Of a stretch of 64,000 bases of DNA, positions 16,677 to 24,603 are shown one piece after another. The DNA lies in NCBI GenBank assembly GCA_018267825.1, contig JAFDXR010000018.1:22259-86258 (forward strand), written 5' to 3'. The first letter of the stretch is position 1; the number at the start of each line of letters is the position of its first letter. The position numbers were made by a program, and so were the translations under genes. The notes beneath the pieces are model-generated. The model saw nothing but the letters and a program-made list of their open reading frames with translations, ran no database searches and was not told where the DNA came from. Source of the stretch: Bacteroidota bacterium (GTDB lineage: Bacteria; Bacteroidota; Bacteroidia; B-17B0; Aurantibacillaceae).

Positions 16677-19535
16677 TTATTCTTTTATCATCTTAACCTG
16701 GTATTGTGTGCCATGCTGGCCCAGGGTATGGATAAAATAAATTCCATTGGAAAGGTTTTCCAGCTGCAATGCGTGAGAGCCGGCTTCAAACGAAGTATCC
16801 ATGAGTATTTCACCGAAAATAGTAGTTATCCACACATGACTGGTTTCTGATACTTCCAGTGTAAATGAACCATGATTTGGATTCGGATATACACGCATTG
16901 AAGTAGCCTGTGCCTGTAATGCATCAATGCCAGTACATACCGATACCGATTGTGTCACCGTGGTGTAATTGCTGCAGTTGGCTGCACTGGTTCCTATTAC
17001 CGTGTAGCTTGTTGTTGTTGTTGGATTCACAACCAGGTTTGCACCCGTTGCACTGGTGTTCCAGGTATAAGTCGCTGCGCCGCCTGCTGTCAGTGTGGCC
17101 GATTGCCCGGCACAAATCATGGTGTTTGAAGAAACAGCGGTGACCGTTGGTAATGGATTTACAGTAATGGTTTTCACGGCATAACCCACACAACCGTTTG
17201 AACCTGCTACACTGTAACTGGTGGTTACAGAAGGATTCACACTGATGGAAGCAGTTGTAGCTCCTGTACTCCAGCTGTATGTTGTGGCTCCAGTTGCTGT
17301 AAGCGATACACTCTGGCCATTACAGATGCTGTTACTGCTACTGCTTATACTGACTACTGGCGCGGCTGTACTGGAGCTGATGCTGAATGTTTGTGTTTTT
17401 GTACAGCTGTTTGCATCGGTAATGGTGCAGGTATAATTGGATGCGCTTAAACCGGAAGCAGTTGATGCACTGCCGCCCGATGGAGTCCAGTTGTAGGCAT
17501 AAGGGCTTGTTCCGCCTGTTACAGCCACCTGGGCCTGACCCGTAGGATTGGCACATGTAATATTGGTTTGGCTTGGGATTGAGGCCAGTGCCGCAGGTTG
17601 TGTAATGGTCACCACCTGCGTTTTAGAGCAGTTATTGGCATCTTTTATTGTACAGGTATAGGTGCCGGCAGATAAACCGGTCGCTGCTGCAGATGTTCCC
17701 CCCGCAGGAGTCCAGCTATAACTTAAGGCGCCGGTACCGCCACTGGCTGATACGGAAGCCGTAGCGTTCGACAAGCCATTGCAGCTTACATTGGTTTGTG
17801 AAGCAATAGACGATGTAATATTGTTGGATGGTTGTGTGATGGTAACTGTTTGTGTTTTTGTACAACTGTTGGCATCCGTGATCGTACATGTATATGTACC
17901 TGCCGAAAGACCGGTTGCAGTTGAAGCTGTGCCACCTGATGGGGCCCAGTTATAGGAATATGGACTCGTTCCACCGCTGGCGCTGATACTGGCAGCACCA
18001 TTATTGGTCACTGTGCAGGAAGTAATATTGGTTTGTGAACTTATGCTTGAAACGATCGCTGTGGGTTGTGTGAGCGTTACCGATTGTGTTTGTGTACAAC
18101 CGTGCGCATCTGTTACGGTGCAGGTATACGATCCTGCAGTAAGTCCGCTGGCTGTTGAAGCGGTTCCGCCGGCAGGACTCCAGTTGTATGTATAGGGGAT
18201 TGTTCCACCCGTAGCCCCGATGCTTGCAGAGCCGTTGGCACCGCCGTTGCAGCCCACATTTGTTTTCGACGATACGGTGGTTGTTACGGCTGTAGGTTGT
18301 GTAATGGTAATGCTTTGCGTTTTGCTGCAGTTATTGGCATCTTTTACGGTGCAGGTATAATTGCCCGCTGCGAGTCCTGTAGCAGCAGCCGATGTTCCGC
18401 CGGATGGAGTCCAGCTGTATGTAAAGGCTCCCGTGCCACCGCTTGCAGCTATGCTTGCGGCGCCATTCGATAATCCGTTGCAACTGATGTTGGTTTGCGA
18501 GGGCGTGGCTGTAATAGCGCCTGGTTGTGTAATGGTAAATGTTTTGGTGCTTGTACAGCTGTTGGCGTCTTTAATGGTACAGGTGTAGTTTCCTGCCGCT
18601 AAGCCGGCAGCTGTTGCAGCTGTGCCTCCCGATGGGGTCCAGCTGTAAGTCAGTGCGCCCGTTCCGCCGGTGGCTGCAACGGATGCTGCGCCATTGGTTC
18701 CGGCATTACAGGTCGTGTTGGTTTGCGATGAAGTAGCAGTAATGGCTGTAGGTTGGGTAATGGTAATTGTTTTGGAAGTTGCACAGTTGTTGGCGTCCTT
18801 TACGGTGCAGGTATAGGCTCCTGCACTTAAACCGCTGGCTGTAGCCGATGTTCCGCCCGATGGCACCCAGCTGTAGGTAAGTGTACCTGTTCCGCCACCG
18901 GCAGCAATGGTAGCGGCGCCATTGGTTCCGGCATTACAGCTTACATTGGTCTGCGACGTGATGGTGCTCGTCATGGCGCATGGTGTGCCACTGCTGAGCG
19001 TATAAGTCTTCGTTGTATTTTTTGTAGCATCACCACTGGTACTGCCGTTATTGTTACCCACAAGAAAAGCAGCGTAGAATGTAACTGTTGTAGGTGTACT
19101 TGTGGCCGGAGCTGTCCATGAGAATGTCCAGCTTTTGCTGGTGCCGGTTCCCGGAGTGGAATGTGTTACAAAGTGACTGGTGGTAATCAGCTTGGCACCT
19201 GTTCCAGGAGCAGAGAGTGTTCCAAGAAATGCACCTGCTGTATTTTCACAGGCCACCTCAAAACCGTAGTTATTGGAGGAGCTTCCGGAAATGGAAACGG
19301 TAAAATTATACGTTGTTCCGGCTACATAGCCACTGGCTGGTATGTTGGAAGTAATGGTTCCGCCGCTGGCGGCTGTACCACTGTGGCAATCTGTACAGTT
19401 ACCACCATCTCCGGGCGAACCTGTAGAATAGGAGGGCGCACCGTTAGAGCTGGCATGCCCGTCGTTGCCGGTTGTAAACAGCACGGCACTTCCGATAACA
19501 GTTATTACAGCAACAAGTGAAAGAATTTTTTTCAT
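16677..19535 (-). CDS. T9SS cargo: CxxCH domain, seven SprB repeats, type A sorting domain
   Basis: A 952-aa product with a signal peptide (about 1-22). Residues 36-180 match the 'choice-of-anchor V' type domain with SPGDGGNCTDCHSG (CTDCH at 47-51, formally a haem c motif). Residues about 186-717 are seven SprB repeats of about 76 aa, each with SQTN--C, GGTG---YSW-PSGGT-A-A-GL-AG-YTCT-KDAN-C and I-ITQP. Two Ig-like repeats follow (ICNGQSVSLTATGATTYSWS and its copy). The last about 75 residues form a T9SS type A sorting domain (RVYPNPNHGSF ... YQVKMIKE). It would be exported by T9SS and attached to or released from the surface. The repeats are strong at DNA level (228-bp period). Confidence 0.92.
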   Translation of the reverse strand: MKKILSLVAVITVIGSAVLFTTGNDGHASSNGAPSYSTGSPGDGGNCTDCHSGTAASGGTITSNIPASGYVAGTTYNFTVSISGSSSNNYGFEVACENTAGAFLGTLSAPGTGAKLITTSHFVTHSTPGTGTSKSWTFSWTAPATSTPTTVTFYAAFLVGNNNGSTSGDATKNTTKTYTLSSGTPCAMTSTITSQTNVSCNAGTNGAATIAAGGGTGTLTYSWVPSGGTSATASGLSAGAYTCTVKDANNCATSKTITITQPTAITATSSQTNTTCNAGTNGAASVAATGGTGALTYSWTPSGGTAATAAGLAAGNYTCTIKDANSCTSTKTFTITQPGAITATPSQTNISCNGLSNGAASIAASGGTGAFTYSWTPSGGTSAAATGLAAGNYTCTVKDANNCSKTQSITITQPTAVTTTVSSKTNVGCNGGANGSASIGATGGTIPYTYNWSPAGGTASTASGLTAGSYTCTVTDAHGCTQTQSVTLTQPTAIVSSISSQTNITSCTVTNNGAASISASGGTSPYSYNWAPSGGTASTATGLSAGTYTCTITDANSCTKTQTVTITQPSNNITSSIASQTNVSCNGLSNATASVSASGGTGALSYSWTPAGGTSAAATGLSAGTYTCTIKDANNCSKTQVVTITQPAALASIPSQTNITCANPTGQAQVAVTGGTSPYAYNWTPSGGSASTASGLSASNYTCTITDANSCTKTQTFSISSSTAAPVVSISSSSNSICNGQSVSLTATGATTYSWSTGATTASISVNPSVTTSYSVAGSNGCVGYAVKTITVNPLPTVTAVSSNTMICAGQSATLTAGGAATYTWNTSATGANLVVNPTTTTSYTVIGTSAANCSNYTTVTQSVSVCTGIDALQAQATSMRVYPNPNHGSFTLEVSETSHVWITTIFGEILMDTSFEAGSHALQLENLSNGIYFIHTLGQHGTQYQVKMIKE
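17387..18980 (-). repeat. 228-bp coding repeats (SprB repeats), seven copies
   Basis: Seven consecutive 76-codon units inside the cargo gene, near-identical over blocks such as that encoding AGNYTCTIKDANSC. Such arrays can shrink or expand by recombination. Confidence 0.85.
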
Positions 19536-20042
19536 GGTGTTTAGTCTTGGTGTATGTGTGTCAGTTAAAAAATGTGGATCGTTTCTGATGCTGTTTCATC
19601 ACTTTTCCCGATGCCATAAACTGCCGGTGGATCAGTGACAGATAAGAACATGTAGGAAAGGTTTTTTGAAATAGCAGGGCAAAACTAGGAGATTATAATC
19701 TCAGTTTCTGAAGAGTTGCGCCATTGCCGGCTTCAGGATTCTTTCAGTATTTCCGGCTGCTTTGAATGGTGTGCTTTCTGTGAAATTGTTAGAATGGTTC
19801 TAAATTGAAATTTGTTCAAAAATAATTTTATGCCGGGTGGCTGAAAGGCTTTAGTTATGTGGGTTTCGGGCTCAGAATTGCTTCAGAATCAATAGGCGGT
19901 GTACATGGAAAAACAGGAGGCTGCGTCACGTCCGCCAGCATGTCGGTGAAATAGGGTTTATTGCCGGTTTTTAGGACTACAATGCTTCGGGTGGGAAGAC
20001 ATAGGTAAAGTAATAAATTACGTATATTTACGTTCCTGTTAA
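19536..20042. other. 507-bp intergenic region upstream of two divergent T9SS genes
   Basis: No gene or RNA is recognised here. It carries the upstream regions of the SprB cargo gene (minus) and porT (plus). A TATATTTA sequence at 20023-20030 could be the -7 box of porT (13 bases before its GTG). A perfect 14-bp palindrome GAGATTATAATCTC lies at 19689-19702 and could be an operator. Confidence 0.5.
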
Positions 20043-20804
20043 GTGATCAAAAAGCTCCTCACATATTGCTTTGTTATACTTTTTGGTAAATTCTCTTTTG
20101 CACAGCAAAGTGAGGGAAGCAGCGCCAATTTACCCAAGTTCTATAAGAATAAACTTCATTTCGGATTTTCGATTGCCTATAACAATACCGATTTCCGCGT
20201 GCATACAGTCAAAAACTCTGCTTTCCCCGATACACTTATCGGTGGTGTGAAGTATGGTATAAAAAGTATTTACACCAAGTCGGATCCGGGTTTTGCATTG
20301 GGTATTATATGCGATGTCCGCCTGCATGAATACATCCGCTTACGGTTTACACCCAATATCAGCTTTGCGTCACGCAGCCTTCAGTATACGCTCGAAAACG
20401 ATAAACGCGACAGTGTGAAGAAATTTGCAAAAAGCGTGGAGTCTACGTTCCTGATCTTTCCGCTGGAAGCAAAACTACAATCCAAGCGTCTTGGCAATTT
20501 CGGCGCCTATGTGATCGGTGGCGGTGGTTATACCCTCGATCTCGCGTCACGCAAAAAAGGACAGCCTTCGGGCGGAAGCGGTGCCAATGAAATTGAAGAT
20601 GCCGTGCGATTGAAACGCGACGACTTTTTCTATAGCGGCGGTGCCGGAACCGATTTTTACCTGAAATATTTTAAACTCGGACTTGAACTGAAACTGCTCA
20701 TGGGTACGCGCAACCTCTTGCAGAGCGGGAACAATATTTTTTCAAACAGTTTGCAGAAAGTAAACTCACGAATGGTGATTTTTTCAATCACATTCGAAGG
20801 TTAA
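20043..20804 (+). CDS. porT: PorT family outer-membrane protein (T9SS)
   Basis: A 253-aa product from GTG at 20043 (VIKKLLTYCFVILFGKFSFAQQ is a signal peptide). The mature chain is made of amphipathic beta strands ending in aromatic residues (LHFGFSIAYNNTDFRVH, RLRFTPNISFASRSLQYT, FLIFPLEAKLQSKRLGNFGAYVIGG in segments) and ends with the strand SRMVIFSITF. This is a small beta-barrel of PorT type. PorT is needed for type IX secretion in Porphyromonas and Flavobacterium. The location close to ubiE supports the call, because ubiE-porT is a recurring pair. The FAD dehydrogenase gene follows after 36 bp. Confidence 0.82.
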   Translation: MIKKLLTYCFVILFGKFSFAQQSEGSSANLPKFYKNKLHFGFSIAYNNTDFRVHTVKNSAFPDTLIGGVKYGIKSIYTKSDPGFALGIICDVRLHEYIRLRFTPNISFASRSLQYTLENDKRDSVKKFAKSVESTFLIFPLEAKLQSKRLGNFGAYVIGGGGYTLDLASRKKGQPSGGSGANEIEDAVRLKRDDFFYSGGAGTDFYLKYFKLGLELKLLMGTRNLLQSGNNIFSNSLQKVNSRMVIFSITFEG

Positions 20805-20840
20805 TAGTAATCGAAGGATAAACACCTTCCGTAAGGCACT

Positions 20841-22427
20841 ATGATCAAAGAACTACAATTGGTGGTATCACCACAGACAGCCTTCACGGAGGCATTGCTC
20901 AAGTCGCATGTTTTAAACGAACTGGGACTTTCCACTCACGATACCTTTACCATCGAAACACTGAGGCGCAGTATTGATGCCCGTGGCCGCAATATTAAAA
21001 TCAATGTAAAGGTCAGGGCCTATATCAATGAGTTGCCACAGGAACAAACGTATGAACCACCATACAAAACAACAGGACCACATTCAAAAACAGTGACCAT
21101 CATCGGTGCAGGTCCTGCGGGACTTTTCGCTGCGCTGCAATGCCTCGAACTCGGCTACAAGCCTGTTGTGTTTGAACGTGGCAAGGATGTACAGGCCCGC
21201 CGCCGCGACCTGGCCGCCATTAACAAGGAACATATTGTGAATCCCGAAAGTAATTATTGCTTCGGTGAAGGTGGTGCAGGCACATACAGTGACGGCAAGC
21301 TATACACGCGATCCAATAAACGCGGTGATATTGAGCATGTACTCAGGACGTTTGTGTATCACGGCGCATCCGGTGAGATTCTGGTTGACGCGCATCCGCA
21401 TATCGGCACCAATAAGCTACCCAACATCATCGTGAATATGCGTGAAACGATCCGGCAATATGGCGGTGAAATTCACTTCGGACATAGGCTCGCAGACCTG
21501 GTGCAGAAAAAAGGTAAGATAACAGCTGTATTGGTTCAGAACCAGGAAACGGGCCATATGACAGAGCATGCCTGCGAGCAATTGATTCTGGCTACAGGAC
21601 ATTCAGCACGCGACATTTACGAATTACTGCATCGCAAAAATATCCTCGTTGAGGCAAAACCGTTTGCCATGGGCGTGCGTGCAGAGCATCCGCAAAGCAT
21701 CATCGACAGCATTCAGTATCATTGCGGCAGTCTGCAGGAGCTAACCGAGAAACGTCAGTATCTGCCGGCGGCTTCGTACTCGCTGGTGCACCAGGTCAAT
21801 GGCTATGGTGTCTATTCATTCTGCATGTGTCCGGGAGGCATTATTGCACCATGCGCTACAGGCCCCGAGCAGGTAGTCACCAATGGCTGGTCGCCCTCCA
21901 AACGTAATAACCCTTATGCCAACAGTGGTATTGTGGTCGGGCTCGAACTTCGCGACTTTGAGATGTATAAACAATTCGGACCACTGGCCGGTCTGGAATT
22001 TCAGAAGCAACTCGAGAAACAGGCCTGGCTGATGGGCGGGCAAACACAAACTGCTCCGGCGCAGCGTCTGCAGGATTTCGTAAACAATAAAACAAGCAAT
22101 GACCTGCCCGATTGTTCATATCAGCCCGGATTGAAACCGGTAGCCATGAACCAGGTACTCGGTAAACTTATAGGACAGTCGTTACAACAGGGTTTCAAAG
22201 CCTTCGGGCAGAAAATGCGTGGTTATCTCACCAACGAGGCCTTGATTGTGGGCGTTGAAAGCCGCACCTCTACGCCGGTCCGTATTCCCCGCGATAAAGA
22301 CACGCTGCTGCATCCGGAGCTATCGAATCTATACCCCTGTGCTGAAGGAGCCGGTTATGCCGGTGGTATCATGAGTGCAGCCATGGACGGTATTAATTGT
22401 GTAAAAGCGATTCACAAGGGTGGCTAA
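20841..22427 (+). CDS. FAD-dependent dehydrogenase (COG2509 type)
   Basis: A 528-aa flavoprotein. An N-terminal about 75-residue domain (SIDARGRNIKINVKVRAY) precedes the Rossmann motif TIIGAGPAGLFAALQCLE (about residues 87-104) and the conserved CFGEGGAGTYSDGKLYTR, which identifies the COG2509 'uncharacterised FAD-dependent dehydrogenase' group. FCMCPGG and the C-terminal YPCAEGAGYAGGIMSAAMDG complete the family pattern. The physiological substrate is unknown. The gene is followed by a hairpin that overlaps its stop codon, then by the AT-rich ATPase/TOPRIM island. Confidence 0.9.
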   Translation: MIKELQLVVSPQTAFTEALLKSHVLNELGLSTHDTFTIETLRRSIDARGRNIKINVKVRAYINELPQEQTYEPPYKTTGPHSKTVTIIGAGPAGLFAALQCLELGYKPVVFERGKDVQARRRDLAAINKEHIVNPESNYCFGEGGAGTYSDGKLYTRSNKRGDIEHVLRTFVYHGASGEILVDAHPHIGTNKLPNIIVNMRETIRQYGGEIHFGHRLADLVQKKGKITAVLVQNQETGHMTEHACEQLILATGHSARDIYELLHRKNILVEAKPFAMGVRAEHPQSIIDSIQYHCGSLQELTEKRQYLPAASYSLVHQVNGYGVYSFCMCPGGIIAPCATGPEQVVTNGWSPSKRNNPYANSGIVVGLELRDFEMYKQFGPLAGLEFQKQLEKQAWLMGGQTQTAPAQRLQDFVNNKTSNDLPDCSYQPGLKPVAMNQVLGKLIGQSLQQGFKAFGQKMRGYLTNEALIVGVESRTSTPVRIPRDKDTLLHPELSNLYPCAEGAGYAGGIMSAAMDGINCVKAIHKGG

Positions 22428-22451
22428 TAGGCTAAATTTCAGTTATTAGCC
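22422..22451 (+). terminator. Hairpin overlapping the stop of the FAD dehydrogenase gene
   Basis: GGCTAATA (22422-22429) pairs with TATTAGCC (22444-22451). The stop codon TAA lies in the left arm. It is followed by TTAATTCTT, a weak T-rich tail. It marks the left border of the AT-rich island. Confidence 0.45.
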
Positions 22452-22507
22452 TTAATTCTTCCGATATAGGAAACAATTTGGTTATTTTTACTTAAATAAA
22501 CATAAAG

Positions 22508-23917
22508 ATGATCACAAAAATAGAAATAGATGGATTTAAGACATTTAGTGATTTCAAAATGGAATTTGCGCCACTTACTGTTATTGCTGGGGCAAATGCT
22601 TCAGGAAAAAGTAACCTGTTTGATGCGATGCTTTTGCTTTCAAGAATAGTTGAAGTTGATCTAAAAACTGCATTTAGTGAGCAGAGAGGCGAGGCAAATG
22701 AGTTATTCACTCAGTTTTCCCAAAAGGAGAATGCAGAAGAGATATTTTTTGGAGTAGAATTATTAATTGATAAAAGTATCAAAGATAAGTTTGGTGGGGA
22801 AACTCGACTAAAATATACTAGGCTTAGATATGAAGTTAAAATCCAAAAAATAACTAATGAGAGGAACGTAGATGATCTAGTCATTGTTCATGAGAGTCTT
22901 AATCCAATAAGACATAATGATGATATATGGATAAGAACATATGTGCCAAGTAACTGTATAGAATATTGGAGACCTAAAGTTAAAAGTGGGAAAAGGGGGG
23001 TTGCATATATTGATACTGACAATAATAGAGCTATTAGTCTAAGACAAGATGGTACAGGTGGTGTAAAGAAGGAGTATCCATTAAATAAAATTCATCAAGC
23101 AATTATAAGCGTTGTTAATTCTATTGATTTCCCACATGCCTTAGCTGCAAAAGAAGAGATTAAGGGGTGGAAATTCCTACAACTTAATCCAGAGGAATTA
23201 AGAAAGCCAAGTTCATATTTGGCAAAAGACTATTTAACCCATACGGGGCAAAATCTTGCTGCTACACTACATCGAATAAAGACAGAAGATCCACTATTTA
23301 TAAAGGACATCTCCAGAAGACTAAACTCTTTATTGCCAAGTATTAATGATGTTGATGTTATTGATGACAAGGTTGGAAAACAATTTGTAATACAAATAAA
23401 GACAACCGATGGTCGGGAATTTACATCTAGGGTATTATCAGAAGGGACACTTAGATTACTGACTTTGTGTGTATTTCTATTTGACCCCCAACATAGGGGA
23501 CTGATTTGTTTTGAAGAACCAGAGAATGGAATACACCCTGCGCGATTGAAAATGATGACAGAACTTCTACGGGACCTGGTTTCTGAATTTACGGATCCAA
23601 ACTCCGAATTAAGACAAGTTATAGTAAATACACACTCTCCAGTACTTGTAGGTGATATATTTAATCACGAAAGCAATGCTCTTTCTCAGATTTGGTTTTC
23701 GGAATTGGTAACGCAAATCAAGCCGTATAATAACAAAAGGTTAAAAATTCAAACCACAAAAATTATTCCTGTGGTCTATAGTGGCGGAAGTCAAATGACA
23801 ATCGATTTTTCCGAGAACGAAAAAAAACTTACTGTTGCAAAAGTTGTGTCATTTTTGCAAACAGGAGACTTTGAAAAAACAATCCTGGAGATTCAGAAGC
23901 AAATAGATAATGAGTAA
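22508..23917 (+). CDS. ABC/SMC-type AAA ATPase of a putative defence pair
   Basis: A 469-aa RecF/OLD-like AAA15 ATPase. Visible motifs: Walker A GANASGKS (residues 28-35), ABC signature LSEGT (310-314), Walker B LICFEEPENG with tandem Glu 336-337, and the switch His in NTHSP (376). The middle about 200 residues are an insertion with no recognised motif. The C-terminus carries no visible nuclease domain, but the next gene encodes a TOPRIM-like protein and overlaps by eight bases. ATPase + TOPRIM pairs include OLD, Gabija and PARIS defence systems. The gene is clearly AT-richer than its neighbours (22801-22860 has 15 G/C of 60) and uses AGA/ATA codons, a sign of transfer. Defence is inference. 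Confidence 0.85.
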   Translation: MITKIEIDGFKTFSDFKMEFAPLTVIAGANASGKSNLFDAMLLLSRIVEVDLKTAFSEQRGEANELFTQFSQKENAEEIFFGVELLIDKSIKDKFGGETRLKYTRLRYEVKIQKITNERNVDDLVIVHESLNPIRHNDDIWIRTYVPSNCIEYWRPKVKSGKRGVAYIDTDNNRAISLRQDGTGGVKKEYPLNKIHQAIISVVNSIDFPHALAAKEEIKGWKFLQLNPEELRKPSSYLAKDYLTHTGQNLAATLHRIKTEDPLFIKDISRRLNSLLPSINDVDVIDDKVGKQFVIQIKTTDGREFTSRVLSEGTLRLLTLCVFLFDPQHRGLICFEEPENGIHPARLKMMTELLRDLVSEFTDPNSELRQVIVNTHSPVLVGDIFNHESNALSQIWFSELVTQIKPYNNKRLKIQTTKIIPVVYSGGSQMTIDFSENEKKLTVAKVVSFLQTGDFEKTILEIQKQIDNE

Positions 23918-24572
23918 TATTATTACAATAGGGTATTCTACAGAAGGCACAACTGACAGGAGATTTCTTGAGAACGTCATTAAGAATACGTTTGAAGATG
24001 TAGCTTTTGACTCTTTAGGAGCCGTTGAGGTTTATGCTCCAATTTATATTGATTTTCCAAGGGGAAACTTTAATGAAGCTGTTTTAAAGCTATCTAAAAC
24101 AGCGGCAGACATTGGCGTATATGTTTTATGTATTCATGTTGATGCTGATTCGCAATCAGATCATGAAGTATTCACAAATAAAATAAATCCGGCTATGAAA
24201 ACAATAGAGCAAGCAATGGGAGATAACTTATGTGATAACATTGTTGCAATAGTACCAATTCAAATGACAGAATCATGGTTGTTAGCAGATAAGGAGTTGT
24301 TTAAAAGAGAAATTGGTACAGGCATGTCTGATAATGATTTGAAGATTAATAAAGACCCGGAAAGTATTGCAGATCCAAAACAGGTCATAGAGGAAGCATT
24401 GAGAATTGCTCAGAATCATCTTCCAAGTAGGAGAAAGAAAATTAAAATCGGTGATATATACCAGCCTATTGGACAAAATCTGACAGCTGACAAATTAGGG
24501 GCAATGGAGTCATACCGAAAATTTAAAAATGCCGTCATAGAAGCATTCAGAAGGCTTAACTATTTAACCTAA
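23910..24572 (+). CDS. TOPRIM-like protein (DUF4276-type), partner of the ATPase
   Basis: A 220-aa product. It has the layout of small TOPRIM proteins: an N-terminal strand then acidic motif STEGTTDRRFLENV (Glu 12), the Asp pair in CIHVDADS (Asp 78, Asp 80), and QMTESWLLAD (121-127), the helix motif shared by DUF4276/RloB-like proteins. A basic segment SRRKKIKIGD lies near residue 175. TOPRIM folds cut or bind nucleic acid with Mg2+. It overlaps the ATPase gene by eight bases and has the same AT-rich composition, so the two were probably acquired together. The exact family is uncertain because the motif differs from the usual HEFEALL form. Confidence 0.75.
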   Translation: MSNIITIGYSTEGTTDRRFLENVIKNTFEDVAFDSLGAVEVYAPIYIDFPRGNFNEAVLKLSKTAADIGVYVLCIHVDADSQSDHEVFTNKINPAMKTIEQAMGDNLCDNIVAIVPIQMTESWLLADKELFKREIGTGMSDNDLKINKDPESIADPKQVIEEALRIAQNHLPSRRKKIKIGDIYQPIGQNLTADKLGAMESYRKFKNAVIEAFRRLNYLT

Positions 24573-24603
24573 ATAATTTTTCAAAATTTTAATGTTTTCA
24601 GTC

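Noticed and set aside
22428..24603. Mobile-element borders around the ATPase/TOPRIM pair
   Set aside because: I looked for direct repeats, integrase remains and tRNA ends and saw none; the composition change is the only sign of transfer.
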